DNA from: Procambarus clarkii
Taxonomy: Eukaryota; Arthropoda; Malacostraca; Decapoda; Cambaridae
Reading direction: 5' to 3'
Assembly (NCBI RefSeq): GCF_040958095.1
Contig: NC_091172.1
Span: forward strand, 29,741,070 to 29,805,069
DNA length: 64,000 bases
Part shown: piece after piece, positions 22,263 to 34,153 of the stretch
How positions within the stretch are numbered: position 1 is the first letter of the stretch
Layout: each line of letters starts with the position of its first letter
Made by a program: the position numbers and the translations under genes
The notes under the pieces: generated by a model
Seen by the model: only the letters and a program-made list of their open reading frames with translations
Told to the model about the DNA's origin: nothing
The model's database searches: none

Positions 22263-24180
22263 CGATTGATTGATAAAGACTAAGCCTCCCAAGAGGTGGC
22301 ACGGGCATGAATAGCCCGAAAGACAATCACAATGACGTGATATATCAAGTGAACAAATTCACAACGGGGGGGGGAACACCGCTCCTGTGCCAGGCAAGTT
22401 ACGGGCTCACCATAGCCCGTGCTACTTGGCAGTTTTGTCCTTGGTGATGTCCTCCGATTATTCCGCACATTTGATGGTGCTACACAGCCTTCCCGGTTTG
22501 GTGCTTTCTTTTTGATAATTACTTACTTGGAACTTTTGTTCTAAGTAGCTAAATCTAAAACATCCTCCGCAAGGGGCCATGATCAAGGGCTTATCCCCGA
22601 CCTTGTGGCTTTGTTCATCGCCTGTTGCCAGATTGCCAGTCCCACAACGTGGCTTGTTGATCTTGAAGCCGTTGCTCCTTGTTTGTTACATCTCTTTTTG
22701 CAGAAATTGTGCGGACCAACATCCTCTAACTAGTTCAGTATTTAAAAAAACAAAAATTGAAATTTTGTTTGTAAACCCCCAGAGCTGCTAATTGAATTTC
22801 TCTACTCGTAGGTATCGTAATCATTCATGACATTATATAACAACGTCCCAATGTCTCCACTAGCATGGGAGACGTCTCCCGTCACGCAGGGTGCAGGCAG
22901 ATCTCCAGTATCAGCTCTTGATACTGGTAATGGCTCAAAAGGGCCACCACTTACGGGCTATTCATGCCCGTGCCACCTTTTGGGTGGCTTAATTTTCATC
23001 AATCAATCTCCACGAGTCTCTTTGGACAGCTGGCAGTAACCAACGAGCTTCCCGTCAGGTCAAACGGTCAACCTGCCAAGTGTAGAGGAACAATCTGGGT
23101 ACAATACAAAGTCAGGAGGACGCATATATAAGACTGAAGGAGATAGCACCAGCACACGGGAGACATCTCCCGTCACGCAGGGTGCAGTCGCACCTCCACA
23201 GATCTCCAGTATCATCTATTGATACTGGTAATGGCTTAAAATGGCCACCACTTACGGGCTATTTATGCCCGTGCCACCTTTTGGGTGCCTTAATCTTCAT
23301 CAATCAATCAATCAGCACCAGCACCAAGTTACAGCCCCGCTCTTGTGCCAGGTAAGTCCACTACGGGCTCATCATAGCCCGTGCTACTTGGAACTTTTTT
23401 ATTCCAAGTAGCGAATCTTAAACAACAACACGACCAGCAGACTTTGACCCAAATATCAGAGTAAGAACAAATCCACAAGGGCCGTGACGAGGATTCGAAC
23501 CTACGTCCGAGCACATCCCAGACGCTGCCTTAATCAGAGTAAGAAGATTATCACGAATAACCGAACTCAATTACGGGCTCACCATAGCCCGTTATACATG
23601 GACATTTCGTTCTGAGTAGCTAAATCTAAAACAGCAGCAGCAGCAGATATTCTTTACGGGCTATTCATGCCGGTGCCACCTCTTGGGATGGGTTAATCTT
23701 CATCAATCAAGGACTGAGGACTGACAACTGAGATGTGCACGCAACACGGTATATACCACACCAGGACTTAGGTCTCCCGGTGATATTAAAGGAGACCTGG
23801 TAACCTACTAGCTAACCATCCAATTCCCTTGGATCGACACAATCAATTTGCAACTATCCTTTTACAACATAAATCTTTCCTATGTTGTTTTAGATTCAGC
23901 TACTTAGAACAAAAGTTTCAAAGTAGCACGGGCTATGGTGAGCCCGTAGTGGACTTACCTGGCACAGGAGCGGGGCTGTAACTGGGGATCTTTCCTAACA
24001 TCTATACCACCTATATACGGCTACTTGTGCCCGCGTCTCCACTGAGGTGGCTTAATCTTCTTCACAGCACCAGCTGTCCCCGCTCCTGTGCCAGGTAAGT
24101 CCACTACGGGCTCACCATAGCCCGTGCTACTTGGAACTTGTTCCGAGTAGCTTAATCTATAACAACAACAACAACCAGCT
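22263..24180. mobile_element. Nest of hairpin repeats H1 and H2
   Basis: H1 (GATTGATT-anchored, hairpin acgggcatgaatagcccgt) occurs at about 22266-22325, 22866-23006, 23158-23312, 23652-23709 and, diverged, 24012-24062. H2 (CAA/TTG-anchored, hairpin acgggctcaccatagcccgt, with tcctgtgccaggtaagtcc on one side and tacttggaac on the other) occurs at about 22369-22440 with 22527-22560, 23333-23430, 23565-23645, 23885-23982 and 24078-24175. A LINE B 3' end (22436-22527) interrupts one H2 copy, and a SINE piece sits at 23466-23535. Both families share the stem CGGGC...GCCCG. No coding capacity. Confidence 0.75.
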
Positions 24181-24234
24181 GTCTAGTTTCAACTCGGCCA
24201 CTAGGCGCTTCGCATAGTGTTTCCGCCCGACACG

Positions 24235-24310
24235 CTGTGTTAGTGGATTTTGCAAGAATGTAACAATATCAATATTATATACTCTCACAAACCCCCCTTG
24301 TACCTTCTTG
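24235..24310 (+). mobile_element. LINE-type 3' tail
   Basis: Same order of words as at 12695-12780: gtgttagtgg...ttgcaagaatgtaa and ttcttgtaaacaaaataaac. Confidence 0.5.
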
Positions 24311-24334
24311 TAAACAAAATAAACGCATGCCTGC

Positions 24335-25040
24335 CTCGGAGCATGGCCTCGGATACCATAGTGGTGAAGTTTAAGTAAGACGTAGTTATGGTTTACAGTA
24401 TCACAGGCCTTTCCAGGAAGAGGTCAATGAAGAGGGCAATTGGGAACCCGGTTTTTGTCAAGGGCTGTGTAGATTATATTAAGCAGATTAATAATGGTAT
24501 CATTGGTACTCTTTTTGAGAACGGAAGGCAAACTGACAGAGATTTAATATGTTGAGTTTTACAAAGTAAGAATAGAGCTATTTATAAATGATTTTTTTCA
24601 AGTATTGTTGAAAATATAAGTTGACTTGATATTGGTCTGTAATTGTTTGTCAGCTCCTTTATAAACTGGCGGCACGCTTGTTTTTTTAAGGATATTGGGA
24701 AAAATATGAAATTCTAGAGATTTGTAGAATAGCAGAGTTATGGGTAGTGCAAGAGCAGAGGCAGCACTCTTATATATTACAGATGGTATTTCATTAATGC
24801 TCCCAGCTTTGGTTTTAAGTGATTAAATTATGAATATATTATTTGTCGGGCTGACTGGTAAAAGGAGTAGAGAGTTAGGATAGCTGCCTGTGAGATATGT
24901 AGTAACTCTTGGGTCTCTTGGGTCTTGGTATGTTTAGGTCTCTGGGATTTTTCTGGCAAGGTTAGCACCAATTGATGAAAAGAAGCTATTGAATTCAGTT
25001 GCAATATCAAAGTCTTGCACTCAGTCAATCTCTGCCGCAA
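24335..25040 (-). mobile_element. LINE reverse transcriptase fragment
   Basis: On the minus strand the translation shows, in order, an N-terminal RT region (SLEFHIFPNILKKTSVPPVYKG in degraded form), a finger region, and the catalytic-block region (NCPLH...KACDTVNHNYVLLKLHHYGIRG, counterpart of AFDTV). Several frame changes and stops occur. It is a 5'- and 3'-truncated dead copy, distinct from families A-C; clade uncertain (Jockey-like). Confidence 0.6.
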
Positions 25041-25219
25041 ATACTAACAATGGCCAACAGAACCTAACCATCTTGGTTAAGTCTAACTATTATACACATT
25101 CTGTTATGAAATTTTATAAAATACAAATTTGAATAAGCAATACGTTAAAATTTTAATGACTGCATCTTGGGCGATGGCCGCTTCTTTAACGAGCCTGGCC
25201 TGAGAACAGGTTGTTAAAG

Positions 25220-25425
25220 CAACGTAACCAAAACACAGTATCTGATCTTATACAGCAAGCCTAACTATGCCTAAACCCACTATGCATATTATTTATATTT
25301 GAGAAAAATACTTTAATTATACCATACGAATGGTTCGTTATGTCAGTTGATGGGTGTTCATGTCAAATACTAAGTTATTAAACTCTACCTACACTTTGGC
25401 TCAATGTTGTGCTACATGATGCTTA
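25220..25425 (+). repeat. Upstream block shared by cluster genes 2 and 3 (copy 2)
   Basis: Partner of 17695-17895. Just before it (25140-25215) is a repeat with gcatcttgggcgatgg and aacgagcctggcctgag, which also occurs at 48870-48890 and 49055-49125. A short ctagtatagttagtata tandem lies at about 25460-25515. Further homology to 18440-18590 follows around 25515-25640 (tcatgcaagcaaaaaacagt). Confidence 0.65.
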
Positions 25426-26070
25426 GATTTCATACACCGTTAAGTTACTAATACCTTTTATATGTAGAGTATAGTTAGTATACTAGTATAGTTAGTATAC
25501 TAGTAGAGTTAGTATCACTGATGTTTAGTGTTGATGGTTCCAGTTATACTTACCTCGCTGTTGTGAACAAGGCGTGTAGCTAATGTGACAGGTCATGCAA
25601 GCAAAAAACAGTTTATATTGAAATCGAGTACAAATGTTGCCTTGTTGCGGGGCAAATGGATGCGAGCACTTTGAGGGACGAAATTTATATAGTAACATTG
25701 AGGGATTAAATTGATATAATCCCTTTGGGGGATTAAATTAATGTACATCCATTGAGGAACCACATTAATGCACTTTGTATAAAAAATTATAAATTAATAT
25801 TATAATATATTAGCATATTGTGTATATATAGGCATAGGTTAGGTTAGGTCAGGTGTTTAGGTTCTGTTGGCGATTATTTGTATTTGTAGTACGTGGGTGA
25901 AGCATTTACAGCGTTGTGATTCGAACAAAATTCGTCAGTGAAACACTTGTTCCGGATATGTTCGAAGGTCAGCAGTTGTGAGTAGTGTGTAAACCGCTTT
26001 TCATTCATAAACAGGGGGTTTGGCGGGTGCATGGAATCACTTTTGGATCTTTGTTTGGAGGACGGGCTGT

Positions 26071-26189
26071 GTTATTGATTCCTGAGGCCACAACTCTGAA
26101 TATTTCGGAGTTGTTGGTTAGTTCGCGGGCGGGCGGCCCCGAGCTGCTCAGTTCTGGCCTTCACCTTGTACAGTTTGGACTCCTCGCCT
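26071..26189 (+). promoter_or_regulatory. Gene 3 core promoter and 5' exon, Inr + DPE
   Basis: Shares gttattgattcctgaggcca, the GC-rich run, TCAGTT and the 28-base spacing with the promoters of genes 1 and 2. The A at 26150 is +1 and GGACT starts at 26177 (+28). A few base changes and a small deletion separate it from the other two, and the homology does not extend as far upstream. Confidence 0.72.
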
Positions 26190-26361
26190 GTGGTTGGACA
26201 GATTTTTTTTGCACTCTGAAGTATATATCAACTATTTCTGGGGAACTTTTAAGATTTATATTTTCCCATTTTTATTGTCTTAGAATTTCAAAGTGCATTA
26301 CTGTGTTTATATTGTGGAAGCCCGATCAGTTTATTGTTTTAATTTCTTTCCAGGTTTGGTG

Positions 26362-26757
26362 ATGTCTAGACAGCAGCTTATTATGTTGGTGGCGGGGGTA
26401 ATTTTGGCCCAGTACATATACATGTTAATCGGATTTTACTGGAAGGGACAAGCTAAAATAGCGCTTAAACCTAACTATGCTCACAGTATTTTGCTGATTG
26501 CAGCTGAAAGTACTTTAAACTTTTACTTGACTCTCAACAAAGATCCAGAGACCATGTTGAGAAAAATGAGACTTTCTGCTGCAAAAATACAACAGGGATC
26601 CTCTGAAAACTCAAAATCTGCAGACTTGTTATTAGAAAAGGCGTTTAAGTCGCTGGGAAAGAGTACCCAGAGAGCTAAAGATTTGGTAGATTTTCTAAGT
26701 GTTTCAGGACGCGGTCTCCTGGAATTTGATATGTTTGATGATATTGAAGAAAATTGA
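26362..26757 (+). CDS. Cluster gene 3: small signal-anchored protein, unknown family
   Basis: Exon 1 from 26150, donor probably GTATAT at 26221 (weak); acceptor ctttccag, exon 2 from 26354. There is no ATG in exon 1, so the start is 26362 in exon 2 (G at -3), unlike genes 1 and 2. The product is 131 aa: residues 5-26 form one long hydrophobic segment (signal peptide or anchor), then a helical, lysine-rich body without cysteine or sequon. KDPET at 60-64 is identical to gene 1, and KSLGKST near 93 aligns with the conserved glycine of the family. An acidic tail (FDMFDDIEEN) ends the protein. Stop 26755-26757, AATAAA 26796. The intron resembles that of gene 2 in sequence. Family unknown to me. 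Confidence 0.68.
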   Translation: MSRQQLIMLVAGVILAQYIYMLIGFYWKGQAKIALKPNYAHSILLIAAESTLNFYLTLNKDPETMLRKMRLSAAKIQQGSSENSKSADLLLEKAFKSLGKSTQRAKDLVDFLSVSGRGLLEFDMFDDIEEN

Positions 26758-26795
26758 ATTGCTACAAAGGCACAACCTCCATTTTTAATAATGTT

Positions 26796-26801
26796 AATAA
26801 A
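26796..26801 (+). terminator. Polyadenylation signal (gene 3)
   Basis: AATAAA 38 bases after the stop codon. Confidence 0.6.
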
Positions 26802-26849
26802 GAGTTTTTAATTTCGTTTAGTCTTGCTACTAATACCTAGATAAGCCAC

Positions 26850-29700
26850 CTCTTAACGGTGCAATTGTCCAGTTCATAATTGGTCGGTAAGACTTTATAG
26901 CCGACCCCAACAGGTTGTGGTCGGTAATCAATGGAGCATAAATGGTTGTATACAAAGTACATTGCGTTTGAGTACATAGCATGAATTTACATTCTTGCAA
27001 ATCCACTAGCACGCATGGCATTTCGGTAGCGTAAGAAATTGTCAAAAGGAAGGCGCCAAACCAGAAACGCTGTAACACCACCAAATGTGCAGAGTAATCG
27101 GAGGACACTAAATATCACCAAGGATGCCAATAAGAGAACAAACGCATGAGGCGGACGATATCAAAAGTATCCTATTCACCAAGAATTCTAGTGACCGCGA
27201 GGGACGGTAATAAAGCAAGACAGGCTCGTCCTGGAAGTCATAACATTCAACAAAGATATGCACGACTGTAAGAGGGACAATGCAATTCTGAACAATAAGG
27301 CCTGTGCCTTATTGTCCAGAAAGATGGCGCTCCATTAAGTGACAGTTAAGCATGTATGGCAAATGAGCAACCTCGCCAGAGTCGTTTCCCATCGCTGGTT
27401 AGTGGCAGGAGGAGGGCCGTGAGAACAACTTTTTAGAGTACGCAATTTGTTACCAGTAACAGAAGACCAGCATTCCTGCCAACGGGTAAGGATGGAGGAA
27501 TGAATAACTGGGTAAAAGTCTGAGTAAGGAATAGCTTTACAGGAAATGGGACAAGAGCGGACAGCTTTCCTAGCGGCAGTGTCTGCACGCTTATTTAAAA
27601 ACGCCAATATGGCTGGGAACCCAGCAAAACTCGACACTTAAATTTACTGGCAATAAGAAACGGCCAATGTTGAATCTCTACGACCACTGGATGGACCGGA
27701 TTAAAGGACCCAAGAGCCATGAGGGCACTAAGTGTGTCAACGACAATCACAAAGGAAGATTGACAATTAGAAAGCAGATGAATAAATCCACAAGGGCCGT
27801 GACGAGGCCATTGTGGATTTGTTCATTTGATGCATCACGCAATTGTGATTTCTGTGTGTAAGGAGACGAAGAGCATAGAGAAAAGCATGAAGTCTCTGGA
27901 GATAGGCGACACATAAGTGCGGTCAGGAAAATAGCCTACAGCATTCGCATACATAGACCCATCGGTGAAGATGGGAGCATGAAGAAAAATACTCAAGGAA
28001 AAGGCAACAGACTCAAGCGTCTCAACAGTTTCAATGAGAGCGAACAACACGATGAACACTGAGTGATGGACATCAGCCCTCACAGGCAGGCGGCGTGGAG
28101 AGCTAAGAGATGATGGAGAAGGATCGGAGGGAGATGAGAAAGAAGACACAGGAGACATGACAGACTGGGTAGAAAGAAGGGGAACCCCAGACGGGACCCT
28201 TCGGGACAGAACGTAAAGAAACAGGGAAGGAGGCGATGGGTGTCTGGGTCTAAGGCCTGGAAACGGTTGAGAGACTGAGGAAGGTGGGAAGGACAAGGAG
28301 AGGAAGATCGCAACACGTGAGCATAAGAGACGCCAGCACAAGGTGGGAGACGGCAAACTTGGCGACTTGCCTCAAAAAAAGACAAACGTTCCCGGTGCTT
28401 CAAGTTGAGGATGGCTGCCTCAAGCTTGTAATGTATACACGCACGGGAGAAGGTAGCGTGGGCCTCACCGCATCGAGGCAGCGAGCCTGGGGAGAAGTGC
28501 ACTCCGACTTAGTGACCTTCGTCCCAACACAAGGGGAAGAGAGAGACAGTACTGGAGCATCGGAGGGCACCATGCCCAAACTTCCAGCACTTATTACAGA
28601 GTCAAGGAGAGGGAATGTACTCCTGAATGGAGCATCTGACACCAGCAAGAATGACAGAGGGAAGAAGGGTCCTAACATCAAAGGTAATCTTCACAACCTG
28701 AAGGGGCTGACAGCGATGACCACGAGGGGGACGAGTAAACGCGTCAACCTGGAGGACAGAATAGCCCTGGGTTTCAAGGATGTGCATATCTTCGTGGCAG
28801 TCATTTAGATTCCTAACACCGGTCGCAACATTGTGCGGGAGGAGAATACTGTAGTGCCAACACTGGCGTTTAACCGAGCGTTCTTAGTCCCAAACAGGGG
28901 TCTCGCCAATGCAGGATAAGGCGGCCAAGCGGGTAGCTGCATCCTGGGGAGCAACAGCAACGACACATGTACCGAGATGGATAGGGTTGAAAGTAACAGA
29001 GGCATCCACGGAATCAATAAGATGCCTATGGAGGGAAAATCATCAGGGGCCTACAGAGCCCAGTCTTCCAACACAGTCCGACTCGGGGACCTGGTTGCCC
29101 ACCCCACAAGCCTGAGAAGTCTTAAGAGGGACAGGAGTCATTGGCATGAAAACGAGAGGGAAGACTTTCATTCATGAATGTGCTCCCACACCCACCACGG
29201 AGTCACAATTAGAGGATAGGATGGCCAACAAGAGACATGTTGCCGGTCTTGCCGGGGCCTCCGAGCAGTGTGTTGTGAGTATACTCTCCACAAACGCCAC
29301 CTTAAGAACCGTCAGTCCGTCGAGATCGGGTTCAGTGACGAAAGAAGGATTGACAATAAAAGGGTTCCCTCGCTCAAGACATTGGATACCACAGTTCTAC
29401 GGATTAGAGAGTATGCCTCCTCAAACATCCGGGCGTCAAAACAGAAGTCCAAAAGAATAATTAAGACTGCCAAAAGGTCGGTGGGAAACGACAATTAGAA
29501 AGGAAAAGAGGGGGAGAAAAATGAAACAAGGAAAAGGAAAAGAGATCCAGCACAATTGGAGAAGACAACAGCAGGAGTACAAGGGCCCCAAAAGAACAGA
29601 AGACTGACCAATGGAGCATCACACTCCGGCAGCCGCCCACCAAGCCCCTTCACGACGACAACGGGCCGGATAGGGAGGGGGTATGGGCTGTGAAGATATA
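26850..29700 (-). mobile_element. Internally deleted LINE (family B), both ends kept
   Basis: On the minus strand, in order: 5' UTR-like sequence (29700-29480), an ORF1 region with ETQGYSVLQVDAFTRPPRGH (near 28720-28780) and SRACIHYKLEAAILNLKHRE (near 28390-28450), then RNase H (IFTDGS near 27960; LNKRADTAA near 27590), a post-RNase H tail (FYPVIHSSILTRWQECW near 27490) and the 3' UTR shared with 14795-14950. Endonuclease and RT are missing between ORF1 and RNase H, so about half of the element was lost. Frame changes are present in the parts that remain. A SINE (27778-27862) is inserted in the RNase H part. Confidence 0.75.
27778..27862. mobile_element. SINE piece nested in LINE B
   Basis: aaatccacaagggccgtgac faces ccattgtggatttgttcatt; the tail gatgcatcacgcaattgtg continues to gtgtgta. 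The central B-box part is lost. Confidence 0.7.
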
Positions 29701-29959
29701 TTTTTTTCCCTGTCAAAATACTGCAGATATTGTCAGAAAACTGAAGGGGCTACAATTTACCTTGTCAAACCACTTGTATAAATAAATTTAAAAAAATTAC
29801 AATATGACCTCCATTCATACAGCAAGGTTCAATAAAAATATTTTAAAATCTACTACTTCCTTTGGCTTTTAATACTTGAGATTCTATTTGTATAAATGTT
29901 AGTCTATTATCCTGTGACTAGTTAGTCATGTTGGAGCTAAATGCTTTTCACTAGCATCA

Positions 29960-30691
<732 letters not shown>

Positions 30692-30719
30692 ATATATATA
30701 TATATATATTATATAATTA

Positions 30720-31255
30720 ACATCCTAGCCTCTACATTAAGAGGCATTTCATTGCCCCTTGTCAACATTTTCCAAAGGCAAAGTACAAGTGGATACAACT
30801 TTGGAGCAGCCAAATATAAAACCAGTGGCAACGTGAAGTATGTAGGAAAGGCAACATCTCTCTCGAGGTGCCTGACAAGACAAAAACAAGGCCCTATCAT
30901 GGAACATACAGTCTTTACACATAACCAAGTCCTTGCCAGAGATATCCTTACAAACAACACTAAAGTATTAGCTGATATTGATGTTGACCAGACCACACTA
31001 GAAAGTGAAGGGACGACGTCGTCCCTTCACTTTCTAGTGTGTGGTCTGGTCAACATACTTCAGCCACGTTATTGTGACTCATCGCCTGCATATTAGCTGA
31101 TAGGGACAATATAAGATTGGACATTGATGAGGCACTACACATCAAACAAACGCACCCAATTAACACTAGGTTACACTATTCCATCGCCATATTGCCCCAG
31201 CCATCAGTGAAATACAGGAGATTGGTAAGCTGCAGCAGGCCTGTTGGTGCATAGC
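30720..31255 (+). mobile_element. Penelope-like element fragment with palindrome
   Basis: The translation shows KYVGKATSLSRCL, GPIMEHTVFTHNQ, and after the palindrome a segment reading LDIDEALHIKQTHP. This order (a degraded GIY-YIG-like end) is typical of the C-terminal endonuclease of Penelope-like elements. A palindrome with about 24-bp perfect arms, extended to about 35 bp with a 2-base bulge, is centred at 31017/31018 (gggacgac|gtcgtccc). Family call is moderate; the copy is broken. Confidence 0.55.
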
Positions 31256-31542
31256 GAGCTGCTTCGCCTCTTTCCCTGTTATATATTCGGCTGTTCTAAA
31301 ATTGTATCCATCTGGACTCTGCCTTGAAAATGTTGATAAGAGTCAACAAAAGGTCTCTTAACATCAGGGATAATAAAACTGTAAAATGAACATTTAAGAG
31401 TAAATTTTTCAACTTCCTGCTCAAAAAAAAAAAAAAAATATGGTAAAATAGAAAAGATTTGATAGAATCATTGATCTCACCCTTTCTGTCATGTTCAATA
31501 ACATATGTACACAGCTGTGTATACAATTGTATGTGTGTGTGT

Positions 31543-31546
31543 GTAT

Positions 31547-31580
<34 letters not shown>
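31543..31580. repeat. (AC)n microsatellite
   Basis: About 36 bp of AC, preceded by a GT tract at 31531; an A run sits at 31421-31438 and a (TC)n run at 31801-31820. Confidence 0.95.
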
Positions 31581-31586
<6 letters not shown>

Positions 31587-31863
31587 ACCAACAATCTAAA
31601 CTAAGTACGTCATTCCAGACCCATTAAATATTTTTTTTTAACTTTTGATTTAGAATTTTTTTGAACTGTTTTGTCAAATGTGTTGATTTTTCTTTCAACA
31701 AATTATAGAATATATCTATTTTTCACCTTTACACACATAATAAAACCAATTATGTACTTATCATTTGTAAGACCACAATTATTCTTATTATCTTTCTGAT
31801 ATCTCTCTCTCTCTCTCTCTCAAATTTAAGCCACTAAATAACTTTTTTCTTTATTTTTTTCAG

Positions 31864-31967
31864 TGCCACCAGAACTCGGCTCGAAACCACACTCCTCAGC
31901 CAGCCTACCTAGTCATGAACTCTCTTCTTATGGTCTAACCAAAGTACCTTTTTGGCAAACTAGTTAA
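31864..31967 (+). other. Candidate orphan terminal exon (+)
   Basis: A strong polypyrimidine tract and cag (ending 31863) precede an open frame of 33 residues rich in Ser/Pro (PPELGSKPHSSASLP near its start, VPFWQTS at its end) and a TAA at 31965-31967; AATAAA follows at 31992. That is the layout of a last coding exon, but no upstream exon on the + strand is visible within several kb. It could be chance or belong to a gene with a long intron. Confidence 0.3.
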
Positions 31968-32818
31968 ATATAATTACAGTATATAAATACAAATAAAAAA
32001 ACATCAAACTCCTTAAAATAATGAGGCATAATAAATGCTCAGCCTGGCAATGTCAATCACCACACACTACCAGCCTTGATCATTTTCATCATTAACCTTT
32101 TATGCCCTTTTTAATATATACTTCCTCTAGCCCTTACCTGTTCTAACCAGACTGCTCTTGATGGCAAATACCTTTTCTATTCACATATGAAACATTATCC
32201 AAAGAACACATTATGAAATGTTCTTAAGTAACAAGAAGTTGATCACACTAGCATATAGAAAAATGCATATGACCAAGAGATGAATACAGAATAATGTGGC
32301 TGACCAAGTGCCACCAACACAAACTATACAGTACTGTACAATTTTTAATATAAAAACAGTAAATGATTTAAAACCCTTCTAGTTCTGCAGTATCTATTAC
32401 CACGGGTAAAATATAAAATTTAAATTAACAAATAAGGTTGGCGAGTATTAACAATGACGAATTGGTCCAGATTTCTCAGCAAGTTGAAAATTTATGAAAA
32501 CTTGGGTCCATCTGGATTCTGACCAATTTTCTAGATAGCAAAATCAAACAGATTTTTTTTAAGGTTTTCCTTATATTTTGAACTTTAAAAGAATACACTT
32601 AATGTAAACATGTGGATACATACAAACACATAGCACTGCTATTAACAAACATGTTGTACATTATTTTACAAACAAAAGTAGCAGTTTTAGTTTCATTAGT
32701 TTTATCATCACATGTTCCTACTTTCAACCTGAAATCCTACTGAAATTTAAAGTAAATAGGGGGAGGGGGGTGGAAGGAAAAAAAGAGAGAGCTAGAGAGA
32801 TATAGAAAGTGAGAGGGA

Positions 32819-32820
<2 letters not shown>
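31968..32820. other. No gene recognised
   Basis: AT-rich unique sequence. Contains ACAGTACTGTAC near 32330, one of many such words in the right half. Confidence 0.45.
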
Positions 32821-32821
<1 letters not shown>

Positions 32822-32901
<80 letters not shown>

Positions 32902-32935
32902 TGCGTGTGCGTGCGTGCGTGTGTGTGAGAGTGAG
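32822..32935. repeat. (GT)n microsatellite
   Basis: About 110 bp of GT with a few GC changes near its end. Confidence 0.98.
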
Positions 32936-33166
32936 TGTACCTGCATGCTAGCAAGTCTTACCTTTTTTTAACCATTGTAAATAAATATTTTCCCTACTTC
33001 TATGAGAATTACAATAACTCCATATTATATAAGAAAATGCAAGAACAATTTATTGGATTTTAATTTTTTGTTTAAGATTTTTCTTTTTTTAAGAAATGTA
33101 ACAATTAGGCATTTAACAAAACATTTATATAAACTGACAAGTGGACAGATTCCATTCTGATTAGAA

Positions 33167-33847
<681 letters not shown>

Positions 33848-34147
33848 CATATATAGAAACAATTCAGTTTGAAAGCTTTTCCAAACCTTTCAATCTTCAG
33901 TGTTTAGCTAACATTATCCTGAAGTTTCACCAGTCACAATTTTGTTACAGTTCAAGTTTAGATTAGGATAGGTGCTCCTAATGCATCAATTTTCTTTTAA
34001 TGTAATATTTCCCTTATCACATAACATTACAATCCATAATTACTAATTTGATATTATATATTAATATCAGTGATAACTGCTTACCAAATACTGCACGTGT
34101 AATAAAAAGTATAAAAACATATAAATGCTAAAATTCTACATTTCAAC

Positions 34148-34153
34148 TTTATT
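34148..34153 (-). terminator. Polyadenylation signal (CIB gene)
   Basis: AATAAA on the minus strand, about 670 bases after the stop codon; another TTTATT lies near 34327. Either would end the 3' UTR. Confidence 0.4.

Noticed and set aside
26293-26361. Longer N-terminus for cluster gene 3
   Set aside because: No ATG upstream of 26362; the stretch is the intron homologous to that of gene 2.
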